A stretch of DNA of 64,000 bases. Source: Candidatus Nanopelagicaceae bacterium (lineage in GTDB: Bacteria > Actinomycetota > Actinomycetes > Nanopelagicales > Nanopelagicaceae). The notes under the pieces were generated by a model. That model was not told where the DNA came from. It did not search any database and worked only from the letters and a program-made list of their open reading frames with translations. The translations under genes and the position numbers were made by a program. The stretch spans positions 45,192 through 109,191 of the forward strand of contig SHVK01000002.1 in assembly GCA_009694285.1 (NCBI GenBank), given 5' to 3'. The stretch's first letter is position 1. Each line of letters starts with the position of its first letter. Below are positions 9,190-17,422 of the stretch, in pieces.

Positions 9190-10602
9190 ATGTCTGACAT
9201 CGACCCAAAGATTGTTCGCCATTTACGAGATGCACAACCTGATCTCTATTGGCTTGACTCAGATCCATTAGAACCACTGCCACATTCGGCATTGGTTGGA
9301 GAAGTGCATGCTGATTTATTGATAGTTGGCGCCGGCTACACCGGATTGTGGGCTGCTATTCATGCCAAAGAACAAGATCCAAATCGCTCAGTTGTGATTG
9401 TTGAAATGCGTGAAACCGGTGCCGGTGCATCTGGCCGCAACGGTGGATTCTGCAACAGCTCACTAACTCATGGATATCAAAACGGTAAGAGAAGATTTCC
9501 AGATGAGATGGAGACTATTGAAAGACTTGGTTGGGAAAATTTAGATGCAATTGAAGAAGCAATTAAGAAGTACAACATCGATTGCAGTTGGGAACGAACT
9601 GGTGAGTTGCGCGTTGCGATCGCCCCTTGGCAATTAGAAGGAATGCGCGAAGAAGCCGCTGAACGTAATGCACTTGGCGATGATGTGGAATTTTTAGACA
9701 AGGAAGCAATTCAATCCCGAATCCACTCACCAATTTATGAGGGTGGCATCTTTGACCATGATGGAACCGCGCTAGTAGATCCAGCCCGACTTGTTTGGGG
9801 ATTAGAGCGAGTTTGCCTCTCCTTGGGTGTGCAAATTTTTGAGAACTCACGTGTTGAAGAATTAATCGAAACTAAATCCGCAGTGATTGCTCATACCGCT
9901 TATGGAGAAGTGCATGCCCAAAAAGTTGCACTTGCTACAAATGTTTATCCAGCACTCATTAAGAAAACTCGCAAATATATTGTCCCCGTTTACGATTACC
10001 AAATAGTTACCGAGCCGTTGACTCCAGCTCAATTAGAAAGCATTGGTTGGAAAGATCGTGAAGGAGTTTCAGATTCTGGTAATCAATTTCATTATTATCG
10101 CTTAACTGATGATAATTGCATCGTTTGGGGTGGATGGGATGCCATCTACAACTTCCGCGGAAAAGTTCGGCAAGAGTATGAAGCCCGGCCGGAAACTTAT
10201 GCAAAATTAGCATCGCATTTTCTACGTACTTTCCCACAACTTGAAGGAATTAAATTCACGCATGTTTGGGGTGGAGCAATTGACACCTGCACCCGCTTCT
10301 CGCCATTTTGGACGGTAAGTAAAGATAAGCGAATAGCAACAGTTCTGGGATATACCGGTTTAGGAGTTGCGGCAACAAGGTTTGGCGCGCAAGTAATGTT
10401 GGATTTGCTTGATGGTTTAGATAATGAACGGACTAGGTTAGAGATGGTCCGCAAAAAACCATTGGCATTCCCACCTGAACCCTTCCGCTATTTGATTATT
10501 CAAATTACCCGTTGGTCAATAAATAGAGCGGATGAGCACAGCGGTAAACGTAATTTATGGTTACGTTTCTTAGATCGACTCGGATTAGGTTTCGATTCCT
10601 AA
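9190..10602 (+). CDS. FAD-dependent amine oxidoreductase (DAO family, PuuB-like)
   Basis: A 470-residue flavoprotein related to, but clearly different from, the one at 1444-2730. The Rossmann motif GAGYTG is at residues 47-52, followed by [17 protein letters not shown]-terminal extension with PFRYLIIQITRWSINRAD is unusual compared with short glycine oxidases. The likely role is oxidation of an imported polyamine or derivative. I chose the ATG at 9190 because the protein MSDIDPK begins naturally there; a TTG at 9148 would add 14 residues. No close Shine-Dalgarno site is visible at 9190. It is followed 22 bases later by the ureohydrolase gene. Confidence 0.82.
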   Translation: MSDIDPKIVRHLRDAQPDLYWLDSDPLEPLPHSALVGEVHADLLIVGAGYTGLWAAIHAKEQDPNRSVVIVEMRETGAGASGRNGGFCNSSLTHGYQNGKRRFPDEMETIERLGWENLDAIEEAIKKYNIDCSWERTGELRVAIAPWQLEGMREEAAERNALGDDVEFLDKEAIQSRIHSPIYEGGIFDHDGTALVDPARLVWGLERVCLSLGVQIFENSRVEELIETKSAVIAHTAYGEVHAQKVALATNVYPALIKKTRKYIVPVYDYQIVTEPLTPAQLESIGWKDREGVSDSGNQFHYYRLTDDNCIVWGGWDAIYNFRGKVRQEYEARPETYAKLASHFLRTFPQLEGIKFTHVWGGAIDTCTRFSPFWTVSKDKRIATVLGYTGLGVAATRFGAQVMLDLLDGLDNERTRLEMVRKKPLAFPPEPFRYLIIQITRWSINRADEHSGKRNLWLRFLDRLGLGFDS

Positions 10603-10612
10603 GGCCGAGGGA

Positions 10613-10618
10613 TAGGCT
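10613..10618 (+). promoter_or_regulatory. -10 element TAGGCT of a leaderless promoter for speB
   Basis: TAGGCT lies exactly six bases before the ATG at 10625, and no Shine-Dalgarno site is present. The same hexamer at the same distance precedes proS. This spacing would start the mRNA at or within a base or two of the start codon. Confidence 0.55.
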
Positions 10619-10624
10619 TAACTC

Positions 10625-11632
10625 ATGGCAAACCATGGAAACCTTTATGGACCAAGTTTTACCTTTTTAGGAATTCCAGCTTGTGATTTGGAACAAGAAA
10701 AAAGTTATGCCGATGCCGATGTAGTAATTGTTGGCGCTCCGGTCGATGGCGGCACCTCACATCGCTCCGGAACTAAATTTGGACCAATGGCGATTCGCGC
10801 CGGAGATTATTTACCTCATGATGGTTCCCGCCCGCACTTAGCGTTACGGGTAGATGCACTTCAACAATTAAAAGTAGTAGATGCTGGCGATTTAGCCATG
10901 CCTTCAAGTCACTTAGAAGAATCTTTAAATCTGCTTGAGTCTGAGAGTGAAAAAATAGCGAAGGCAGGCGCAATTCCACTGGTGCTTGGTGGAGATCATT
11001 CAATCGCATCCGCCGATATTGCTGGCGTTGCCAAAGCTCTTGGTTGGGGCAAAATCGGAGTGATCCATTTTGATGCTCATGCAGATACTGGTGACAATCA
11101 GATGGGGCAACTTTATGGACATGGAACACCGATGCGCCGGTTAATTGAGCGAGGCGCCGTTCGGGGCGATCGTTTTTTGCAAATCGGTTTACGAGGATAT
11201 TGGCCAGACGATGAAACATTAAAGTGGATGGCCGAACAAGAAATGCGTTCCTATGAGATGACTGAAATTAACGCTCGCGGATTGAATTCAATTCTTGATG
11301 AAGCGCTCAAAACTGTAATGCAAGATTGTGTTGGGGTTTTTCTCTCTGTAGATATAGATGTTGTTGATCCGGGAATGGCACCAGGAACTGGCACTCCTGA
11401 GCCAGGCGGATTAACTAGTCGCGAATTACTTGAGGCAGTGCGTCGTATTGCACTTGAAGTTCCAGTTGTTGGAATGGATATTGTTGAAGTTTCTCCTCCA
11501 TATGATTGCGCTGACATAACAGCAATCTTGGCAAATCGAGTAGCGCTTGAAGCTTTAAGCGCTCTTGCTCATAAGAAAAATAACAAAAATGGCGCTGCTT
11601 ATAATTCAAAGCGCAACTTGTTAGACCGCTAA
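10625..11632 (+). CDS. speB: agmatinase-family ureohydrolase
   Basis: Binuclear manganese hydrolase that removes urea from a guanidino compound; agmatine to putrescine is the usual annotation, but guanidinobutyrate is a real alternative. All metal ligands are visible: His125 in GGDHS, the DAHAD motif with Asp150, His152 and Asp154, and SVDIDVVDP with Asp243 and Asp245. At 335 residues it is a little longer than typical agmatinases, with the extra length at both ends. A leaderless-type -10 (TAGGCT) sits six bases upstream. Its product putrescine would enter the same pathway as imported putrescine. Confidence 0.85.
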   Translation: MANHGNLYGPSFTFLGIPACDLEQEKSYADADVVIVGAPVDGGTSHRSGTKFGPMAIRAGDYLPHDGSRPHLALRVDALQQLKVVDAGDLAMPSSHLEESLNLLESESEKIAKAGAIPLVLGGDHSIASADIAGVAKALGWGKIGVIHFDAHADTGDNQMGQLYGHGTPMRRLIERGAVRGDRFLQIGLRGYWPDDETLKWMAEQEMRSYEMTEINARGLNSILDEALKTVMQDCVGVFLSVDIDVVDPGMAPGTGTPEPGGLTSRELLEAVRRIALEVPVVGMDIVEVSPPYDCADITAILANRVALEALSALAHKKNNKNGAAYNSKRNLLDR

Positions 11633-11730
11633 TTTTTAAAGCCAAAGTTTTGTTCACCTAAAGTTTCCTAAAATTGGGTTTTTAGCAATCTGACATAGAG
11701 ATGATTTCCGCTTACCACCCGGAGGATTTC

Positions 11731-12387
11731 ATGGCTGCAGTAAAAAACACATTTGAGATTGCTGATATTACACGTGAATTTGGTTCAGTTAAATACATGA
11801 AAGAGGCACAAGCTCTTATCATTCGCGATCTAGTAAAAGAGTACGATCTCTCCAACTTTCTAGAAATCGGATTTTTTCACGGTAAGTCTTCAATTTACAT
11901 GGGTGCAATCCTGCGCGAAATTGGCAAAGGACATTTATCAACAATCGATCTAGAAGGTGCGCGCAAGAAATCACCAAACATAATTGATCTCATTGACGCC
12001 ACTGGATTCGCAGATTTGATCACTCCAGTCTTTGCGCATAGGTCCTACACATGGGAACTTGCAAAATTAATTCGTGATGGGAAGAGAGAGTTATTTGATT
12101 TTTGTTATTTAGATGGAGGACACACCTTTGATGTAACCGCTCTTGGAGTCATGTTGGTGAGTGCTTTGATGAAGCCTGGCGGAATTTTAGTTATTGATGA
12201 TTTGGATTGGTCAATGGCAAATTCGAAGCATTACCAAGAACACCCTGAGCAGGCTGATAAATACTCAGTAGCTGAGCAAAATTCTCAAGGAATTAGAATC
12301 GTTTGGAACAAATTACTTCCTGAAGTTGGATTTAAGAAGATCAGAGAAGTTCCAGAACATTCTTGGGGTATTGCTCAATATATGTAA
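11731..12387 (+). CDS. class I SAM-dependent methyltransferase (Methyltransf_24 type)
   Basis: A 218-residue Rossmann methyltransferase. Motif I is FLEIGFFHGKSS, an acidic strand end follows in LSTIDLEGA, and YLDGGHTFD plus GGILVIDDLDW correspond to the later motifs. The substrate is not recognised. I use the ATG at 11731 because GGAGG at 11721-11725 sits five bases upstream; an in-frame ATG at 11701 has no such site. It lies between speB and the convergent aminotransferase gene, inside the polyamine block, but nothing in it demonstrates a polyamine substrate. Confidence 0.75.
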   Translation: MAAVKNTFEIADITREFGSVKYMKEAQALIIRDLVKEYDLSNFLEIGFFHGKSSIYMGAILREIGKGHLSTIDLEGARKKSPNIIDLIDATGFADLITPVFAHRSYTWELAKLIRDGKRELFDFCYLDGGHTFDVTALGVMLVSALMKPGGILVIDDLDWSMANSKHYQEHPEQADKYSVAEQNSQGIRIVWNKLLPEVGFKKIREVPEHSWGIAQYM

Positions 12388-12390
12388 TCT

Positions 12391-13755
12391 TTAAAGAGCT
12401 GCAAAAGCCTGATCGATAACATCGAGCGCTTCATTTAGTAAATGGGCAGGCATGACAAGTGGTGGAAGAAAACGTAATACGTTGCTATAAGTTCCAGCAG
12501 TTAATACTAAAACTCCATTTGCTTGGCAGAATTTAACAACTGCCGAAGTTGCACTTGAGTTTGGTTCGGCGCTCCCTGGGATTACCAGCTCAACTGCTTG
12601 CATCGCGCCACGTCCACGCACTTCACCAATCACTGGATATTTTTTCTGCATTTCTAGAAGCCGGGCGCTCATGATTTTCCCGATTTCACTTGCGCGCTTA
12701 ATTAGATCTAGATCTGCAATGGTTTGAATTGCACCAAGTGCTGCAGCACAAGCAACTGGTGAGCCACCAAATGTTCCGCCTAGACCGCTAGCGTGGACAC
12801 TGTCCATTACTTCAGCTCGACCGGTAAGCCCCGAAAGTGGAAGTCCACCGGCAATACCTTTTGCGGTCGTGATTAAATCGGGTACCACATTCTCATCTTC
12901 ACATGCAAACATCTGGCCGGTTCGAGCAAATCCGGTTTGCACTTCATCAGCAACAAAGAGAATTCCGTTGCTCTTAGCAAAGTTTGCCAAACCTGGAAGG
13001 AAGCCACGTGGCGGAACAATAAATCCACCTTCACCTTGGATAGGTTCAATCACAATGGCGGCAATATTTTGTAACCCGATCTCTTTCTCCATTTTATGAG
13101 TGATCAGATCTAAAGTTTCTTCAGCACATCTTTGTGGATCGACGTGCGAACGGAATGGGTAAGCCATTGGCATTCGATAAATCTCTGGAGCAAATGGACC
13201 GAAGCCATCTTTATATGGCATATTTTTAGCGGTCATTCCCATAGTTAAATTTGTACGACCGTGATAACCATGTTCAAAAACAACGACAGCTGGACGCTTT
13301 GTATAAGCACGCGCAACTTTTACTGCATTTTCAACCGCTTCAGCACCAGAATTAAATAGTGCAGATTTCTTTGGATGATCTCCGGGGGTTAGATGGTTTA
13401 GCGCTTCGCAAACTTCGACATAACCTTCATAGGGAACAACCATGAAGCAGGTGTGTGTAAATGCTTTAACTTGGTCAATAACTTTTTCAATTACTAAATC
13501 TGCCGAGTTTCCAACATTAACAACTGCGATTCCCGCACCCATGTCAATAATGGAGTTTCCATCTACATCGATAATGACTCCACCACCGGCACGTTCAACA
13601 AAAACTGGCATTGCCATTCCGAGTGAGGCTGAGACCGCATTGGCACGTCTTGCAATTAACTCTCTAGATTTTGGCCCCGGAATCTCAGTTTGCAAATGGC
13701 GCACCTGCGGCAGGTTGCTGCCAGTTAGCCGGGTACCTTCATCTAGCGCGCTCAT
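12391..13755 (-). CDS. gabT: 4-aminobutyrate aminotransferase
   Basis: PLP-dependent class III aminotransferase that converts GABA and 2-oxoglutarate to succinate semialdehyde and glutamate. At 454 residues it has family length. Lys299 in TTAKGIAGGLP is the Schiff-base lysine, Asp270 in VADEVQTGFARTG contacts the PLP ring, and SGAEAVENAVK and EPIQGEGG are typical. It completes the putrescine to GABA to succinate semialdehyde path. It is convergent with the methyltransferase (three bases apart) and divergent from dxr. TATTCT lies seven bases before its ATG. An ornithine or putrescine aminotransferase is less likely given its similarity to actinobacterial GabT. Confidence 0.9.
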   Translation of the reverse strand: MSALDEGTRLTGSNLPQVRHLQTEIPGPKSRELIARRANAVSASLGMAMPVFVERAGGGVIIDVDGNSIIDMGAGIAVVNVGNSADLVIEKVIDQVKAFTHTCFMVVPYEGYVEVCEALNHLTPGDHPKKSALFNSGAEAVENAVKVARAYTKRPAVVVFEHGYHGRTNLTMGMTAKNMPYKDGFGPFAPEIYRMPMAYPFRSHVDPQRCAEETLDLITHKMEKEIGLQNIAAIVIEPIQGEGGFIVPPRGFLPGLANFAKSNGILFVADEVQTGFARTGQMFACEDENVVPDLITTAKGIAGGLPLSGLTGRAEVMDSVHASGLGGTFGGSPVACAAALGAIQTIADLDLIKRASEIGKIMSARLLEMQKKYPVIGEVRGRGAMQAVELVIPGSAEPNSSATSAVVKFCQANGVLVLTAGTYSNVLRFLPPLVMPAHLLNEALDVIDQAFAAL

Positions 13756-13762
13756 GAGAGTA

Positions 13763-13768
13763 AGAATA
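13763..13768 (-). promoter_or_regulatory. -10 element TATTCT for gabT, leaderless type
   Basis: On the minus strand TATTCT lies seven bases before the gabT ATG at 13755, with no Shine-Dalgarno site between. The 66-base gap to dxr must also hold the dxr promoter on the other strand. Confidence 0.4.
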
Positions 13769-13821
13769 GAACAAGTATCTATATGAATGAACTATCTGGC
13801 CCAACCTGAGAGGATTAGCCC

Positions 13822-14967
13822 ATGCGCGACATCTCGATATTGGGTTCAACAGGCTCAATTGGCGTACAGGCACTTGAGGTTATCGCCGCAAATCCAAATC
13901 AATTTCGGGTGGTCGCGCTGGCGGCAGGCGGGTCAAATATTCCACGATTAGTCGAACAGGTACGTGCTTTTGGAGTCAAAGTTGTAGGGGTTGAAGGAAA
14001 TGGCGCACTGCTTCGCGAAGCGTTACCAGGTGTAAATGTTATTGATGGAAAAGGCGCCGCTGCACAAGTCGCAGCAATTCCGGTAGACGTGATGTTAAAT
14101 GCGATAACTGGTTCACTTGGACTTGGTCCAACACTTAATGCCTTAGGCGTTGGAAATAAAGTTGCACTTGCAAATAAGGAATCACTAGTCGCCGGTGGAG
14201 ATTTAGTTTTACGTGCTGCAAAACCAGGACAGTTGATCCCGGTTGATTCAGAGCATTCAGCCTTAGCGCAAGCGCTTCGAGCAGGAACAAAAAATGAAGT
14301 TTCTAAATTAATTCTTACTGCAAGCGGTGGTCCATTTAGAAATAGAAATGATTTGAGTGATGTCACAATAGAAGAAGCGTTAGCGCACCCAACTTGGAAC
14401 ATGGGGCCTGTAGTAACTATCAATTCAGCGACTTTGGTAAATAAAGGGTTAGAAATTATCGAGGCACATTACTTATTTGATATTCCTTACTCGAAGATTG
14501 ATGCGGTGATTCATCCACAATCAATTATTCATTCAATGGTGGAATTCCACGATGGATCAGTAATTGCACAAGCCAGTCCACCATCTATGAAGTTGCCAAT
14601 TGCTTTGGCACTTAGTTGGCCAGATAGAACCGTTGGCGCAATTCCACCGATCGATTGGAGCACCGCGCACACATGGGGTTTTGCGCCAATTGATAATGCA
14701 AAATTCCCAGCAATTGATTTAGCCAGACGGTGCGGTGAGATTGGTGGCGCTATGCCAGCGATCTTTAACGCAGCTAATGAGGAAGCGGTCGCTGCATTTT
14801 TGAAAGGTCAAATTAAATTCACTGAGATTATTGAGATTGTGGATGCAGTATTGCAACACTTGGCTGCGGAGGCTCCCGCTACGCTTAGTGATATCGCCGA
14901 TGTCAGTGCCATCGAAGAGGATGCACGTGCAAGTGCAAATCAAAATATTAAGATGAGGGGCAATTAA
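13822..14967 (+). CDS. dxr: 1-deoxy-D-xylulose 5-phosphate reductoisomerase
   Basis: Second step of the non-mevalonate isoprenoid pathway: DXP to MEP with NADPH and a divalent metal. The N-terminal ILGSTGSIG is the NADPH motif; ANKESLVAGG, the metal-binding PVDSEHSA, TASGGPFR and NSATLVNKGLEIIEA follow in the expected order. The 381-residue length is normal. GAGAGG, eight bases before the ATG, is a plausible ribosome site. It begins the conserved dxr-rseP-ispG-GNAT-proS run and is separated from rseP by four bases. Confidence 0.96.
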   Translation: MRDISILGSTGSIGVQALEVIAANPNQFRVVALAAGGSNIPRLVEQVRAFGVKVVGVEGNGALLREALPGVNVIDGKGAAAQVAAIPVDVMLNAITGSLGLGPTLNALGVGNKVALANKESLVAGGDLVLRAAKPGQLIPVDSEHSALAQALRAGTKNEVSKLILTASGGPFRNRNDLSDVTIEEALAHPTWNMGPVVTINSATLVNKGLEIIEAHYLFDIPYSKIDAVIHPQSIIHSMVEFHDGSVIAQASPPSMKLPIALALSWPDRTVGAIPPIDWSTAHTWGFAPIDNAKFPAIDLARRCGEIGGAMPAIFNAANEEAVAAFLKGQIKFTEIIEIVDAVLQHLAAEAPATLSDIADVSAIEEDARASANQNIKMRGN

Positions 14968-14971
14968 CTTT

Positions 14972-16189
14972 ATGTCGCTGCTAAATTTGATCGGGATCTT
15001 GGCATTTGTGGTGGCGTTACTAATTTCAGTTATGTTGCATGAGTTGGGCCACTTTCTAACTGCGCGTAAATTTGGCATGAAAGTTACTGAATTTTTCTTA
15101 GGGTTTGGGCCAAAAATCTGGTCCACTCAAAGAGGAGAGACGGAGTTTGGAGTCAAATCAATTCCAGCCGGTGGTTACTGCCGAATTGTTGGAATGTCGC
15201 CAAGTGAGCCTGTTGATCTGATTGATCAACCGCGATCTTTTTACAAAGCCAGTATTTTGCGCAGATTAATTGTTTTGGGTGCAGGATCAACCACCCATTT
15301 TGTACTTGGATTTTTACTACTATTTACTTTTTTTGCTGCGATTGGAACTCCATTACAATCTCAAGTGCTTGATCAAATATTAAAATGCATTCCAGCAGAT
15401 AGAACCCAAAGTACCTGCTTGCCCTCAGATCCAAAAACTCCAGCAATCTTAGCCGGGTTGAAACAAGGAGATAAGATTGTTTCAATTAATGGAGTTAAAT
15501 TAAATTCATGGGAAGAAGTTTCAAAAATTATCCGTAACTCTCCAAATAAAAAAATAGCACTAGGAATTTTGCGAGCTGAAACTTTGCTGGATGTAGAACT
15601 TACTCCTGTAGCACGTGCCCCAATTTCAGAATTAGGTGAAAGTGTGCCAGTTGGAGTTATTGGCGTTTTAAGTAAATCGGAATTACTCAGATCTAAACCA
15701 TTAGCTGCAGTGAAAAATTCCTTTAAGGAGGGAAAAAATATTTTTACTGGATCTTTTAAAGCACTATTTGCGCTACCAGCAAAAATTCCAGCTCTAGTGC
15801 AAGCAACATTTGGTGGGGGAGAGCGAGATCCAGAAGGATTGGTTGGTGTAGTAGGTGTAGCTCGAGTCTCTGGTGATGCGGCCGCATCTGAAAATGCTGG
15901 ATGGGCTGCCAAAATTGGTTTCTTTTTATTAATTATTGCCAGTTTAAATATTTTTATCGGCATATTTAATCTACTGCCTCTTTTACCTCTTGATGGCGGT
16001 CATATGGCAGTTGCAATAATTGATGGGATCCGCCTGCAAATCGCACGCCGTCGCGGCAAGCCACTCCCCGAGCCGTACGATGTGGTCAAATTGGTGCCCT
16101 TAACCCTTGCGGTGATTGTTGTCATGGCCACCCTCTCATTGCTTTTGTTAGCAGCTGACATCATTAACCCGCTCAGAATTAATTTCTGA
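14972..16189 (+). CDS. rseP: M50 site-2 intramembrane metalloprotease (RseP/Rip1 type)
   Basis: Cleaves membrane-bound anti-sigma factors or signal-peptide remnants inside the membrane. The zinc site HELGH is at residues 23-27, within the first membrane helix. A PDZ domain lies at roughly residues 140-240 (GLKQGDKIVSINGVKLNSW). The NLLPLLPLDGGH motif supplying the third zinc ligand is near residue 335, followed by a final membrane helix. At 405 residues it matches mycobacterial Rip1. It has a fixed place between dxr and ispG in actinobacteria. Confidence 0.93.
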   Translation: MSLLNLIGILAFVVALLISVMLHELGHFLTARKFGMKVTEFFLGFGPKIWSTQRGETEFGVKSIPAGGYCRIVGMSPSEPVDLIDQPRSFYKASILRRLIVLGAGSTTHFVLGFLLLFTFFAAIGTPLQSQVLDQILKCIPADRTQSTCLPSDPKTPAILAGLKQGDKIVSINGVKLNSWEEVSKIIRNSPNKKIALGILRAETLLDVELTPVARAPISELGESVPVGVIGVLSKSELLRSKPLAAVKNSFKEGKNIFTGSFKALFALPAKIPALVQATFGGGERDPEGLVGVVGVARVSGDAAASENAGWAAKIGFFLLIIASLNIFIGIFNLLPLLPLDGGHMAVAIIDGIRLQIARRRGKPLPEPYDVVKLVPLTLAVIVVMATLSLLLLAADIINPLRINF

Positions 16190-16224
16190 GCGCTAACCGT
16201 CTCTATATAGGGCAAGATAACACC

Positions 16225-16269
16225 ATGGTTGAAATGGTTGAAATGGTTGAAATGGTGGAAATGGTTGAT
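16225..16269 (+). repeat. 9-base tandem repeat at the 5' end of ispG
   Basis: Five consecutive 9-base units with consensus ATGGTTGAA: units 1 to 3 are identical, unit 4 is ATGGTGGAA and unit 5 is ATGGTTGAT. The array ends one base before the ispG ATG at 16271. Because the unit length is a multiple of three, gain or loss of units leaves every reading frame intact and only changes the distance from the promoter. Confidence 0.9.
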
Positions 16270-16278
16270 CATGGTTGA
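16225..16278 (+). CDS. possible 17-residue upstream ORF made of Met-Val-Glu repeats
   Basis: Reading from the first ATG of the repeat gives four Met-Val-Glu triplets, then Met-Val-Asp-His-Gly and TGA at 16276-16278. It overlaps the ispG start codon in another frame. TATATA at 16204-16209 lies about 15 bases upstream, so an mRNA could begin close to this ATG. Whether it is translated is unknown; it could feed ribosomes onto ispG by termination and restart, or it may be a by-product of the repeat. Confidence 0.3.
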   Translation: MVEMVEMVEMVEMVDHG

Positions 16279-17410
16279 TCTTGGAATGCCGGCGATACCG
16301 GCAACACCCCTGGCTCCGCGCAAAGTTACGCGCCAACTTAAAGTTGGTTCAGTCTTGGTTGGCGGCGGCGCACCGGTAAGTGTGCAATCAATGACCACAA
16401 CACTTACTGCAAATGTTGATGCAACTTTACAACAGATTGCGGAATTGACCGCTTCAGGATGTCAGATTGTTCGGGTTGCAGTTCCAAGTCAAGATGATGC
16501 CGATGTCCTTGCTGCCATCGCTAAGAAATCACAGATCCCAGTTATCGCCGACATTCATTTTCAACCAAAATATATTTTTGCAGCGATTGATGCCGGTTGT
16601 GCTGCAGTTCGAGTCAACCCTGGCAATATCAAACAATTTGATGACAAAGTAAAAGAGGTTGCCAAGGCAGCAGGTGCAGCAGGAGTCCCAATTCGAATCG
16701 GGGTAAACGCCGGTTCATTAGATCCACGGTTGATGGCGAAGTATGGAAAAGCAACACCTGAGGCGTTAGTGGAATCTGCTTTGTGGGAGTGTTCATTATT
16801 TGAAGAGCACGGCTTTACCGATATCAAACTTTCAGTGAAGCATCATGATCCAGTAATTATGGTGCAGGCTTATCGTTTACTCTCTGAAAGATGTGATTAT
16901 CCATTACATCTGGGAGTAACCGAGGCTGGTCCACTTTTCCAAGGAACCATAAAATCGGCAGTTGCTTTCGGAATTTTATTGGCGGAAGGAATTGGAGATA
17001 CGATTCGAGTTTCACTTTCGGCACCTCCTGTAGAAGAGGTTAAAGTTGGAATCTCAATTTTGGAATCATTAAATTTGCGTCAACGTAAGTTAGAGATTGT
17101 CTCTTGTCCGTCATGTGGACGGGCACAAGTAGATGTTTATACATTGGCTGAAAAAGTTCAAGCAGGACTTGAAGGAATGACTGTTCCACTTCGCGTTGCA
17201 GTTATGGGTTGTGTTGTAAATGGTCCTGGTGAAGCGCGAGAAGCAGATTTAGGTGTGGCATCTGGAAATGGAAAAGGTCAGATATTTGTAAAAGGAGTGG
17301 TTATTAAAACCGTTCCAGAATCAATGATCGTAGAAGTTTTAATTGAAGAAGCGATGCGCCTTGCTGAAGAGATGGAAAGTTCTGGCGCTCCTTCGGTTGA
17401 AGTTCATTAA
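16271..17410 (+). CDS. ispG: 4-hydroxy-3-methylbut-2-enyl diphosphate synthase (flavodoxin)
   Basis: Iron-sulfur enzyme of the non-mevalonate pathway that converts MEcPP to HMBPP. Starting at the ATG at 16271 it has 379 residues, the usual length. SVQSMTTT opens the TIM barrel, and the C-terminal cluster cysteines are in [10 protein letters not shown] and [15 protein letters not shown] inside the repeat, 11 bases upstream, could serve as a weak ribosome site. A TTG at 16229 would add a Lys-Trp-Leu repeat from the 9-base array, which I regard as non-coding in that frame. The downstream GNAT gene begins 12 bases after the stop. Confidence 0.95.
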   Translation: MVDLGMPAIPATPLAPRKVTRQLKVGSVLVGGGAPVSVQSMTTTLTANVDATLQQIAELTASGCQIVRVAVPSQDDADVLAAIAKKSQIPVIADIHFQPKYIFAAIDAGCAAVRVNPGNIKQFDDKVKEVAKAAGAAGVPIRIGVNAGSLDPRLMAKYGKATPEALVESALWECSLFEEHGFTDIKLSVKHHDPVIMVQAYRLLSERCDYPLHLGVTEAGPLFQGTIKSAVAFGILLAEGIGDTIRVSLSAPPVEEVKVGISILESLNLRQRKLEIVSCPSCGRAQVDVYTLAEKVQAGLEGMTVPLRVAVMGCVVNGPGEAREADLGVASGNGKGQIFVKGVVIKTVPESMIVEVLIEEAMRLAEEMESSGAPSVEVH

Positions 17411-17422
17411 GCGAAAATCTCA

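Noticed and set aside
10773..11219. Antisense frame of 148 codons opposite speB
   Set aside because: Composition is rich in Leu, His and Gln as in other shadow frames, and the sense gene has every catalytic motif.
13899..15963. Antisense open frames of 174 and 196 codons opposite dxr and rseP
   Set aside because: They mirror the codon pattern of the sense genes, have low-complexity Ser/Ala/Pro sequence, no ribosome sites and no recognisable domains.
16225..16269. The 9-base array considered as a CRISPR or as an extended IspG N-terminus of Lys-Trp-Leu repeats
   Set aside because: There are no spacers, and the repeated tryptophans are unlike any IspG. The ATG at 16271 begins the family sequence.
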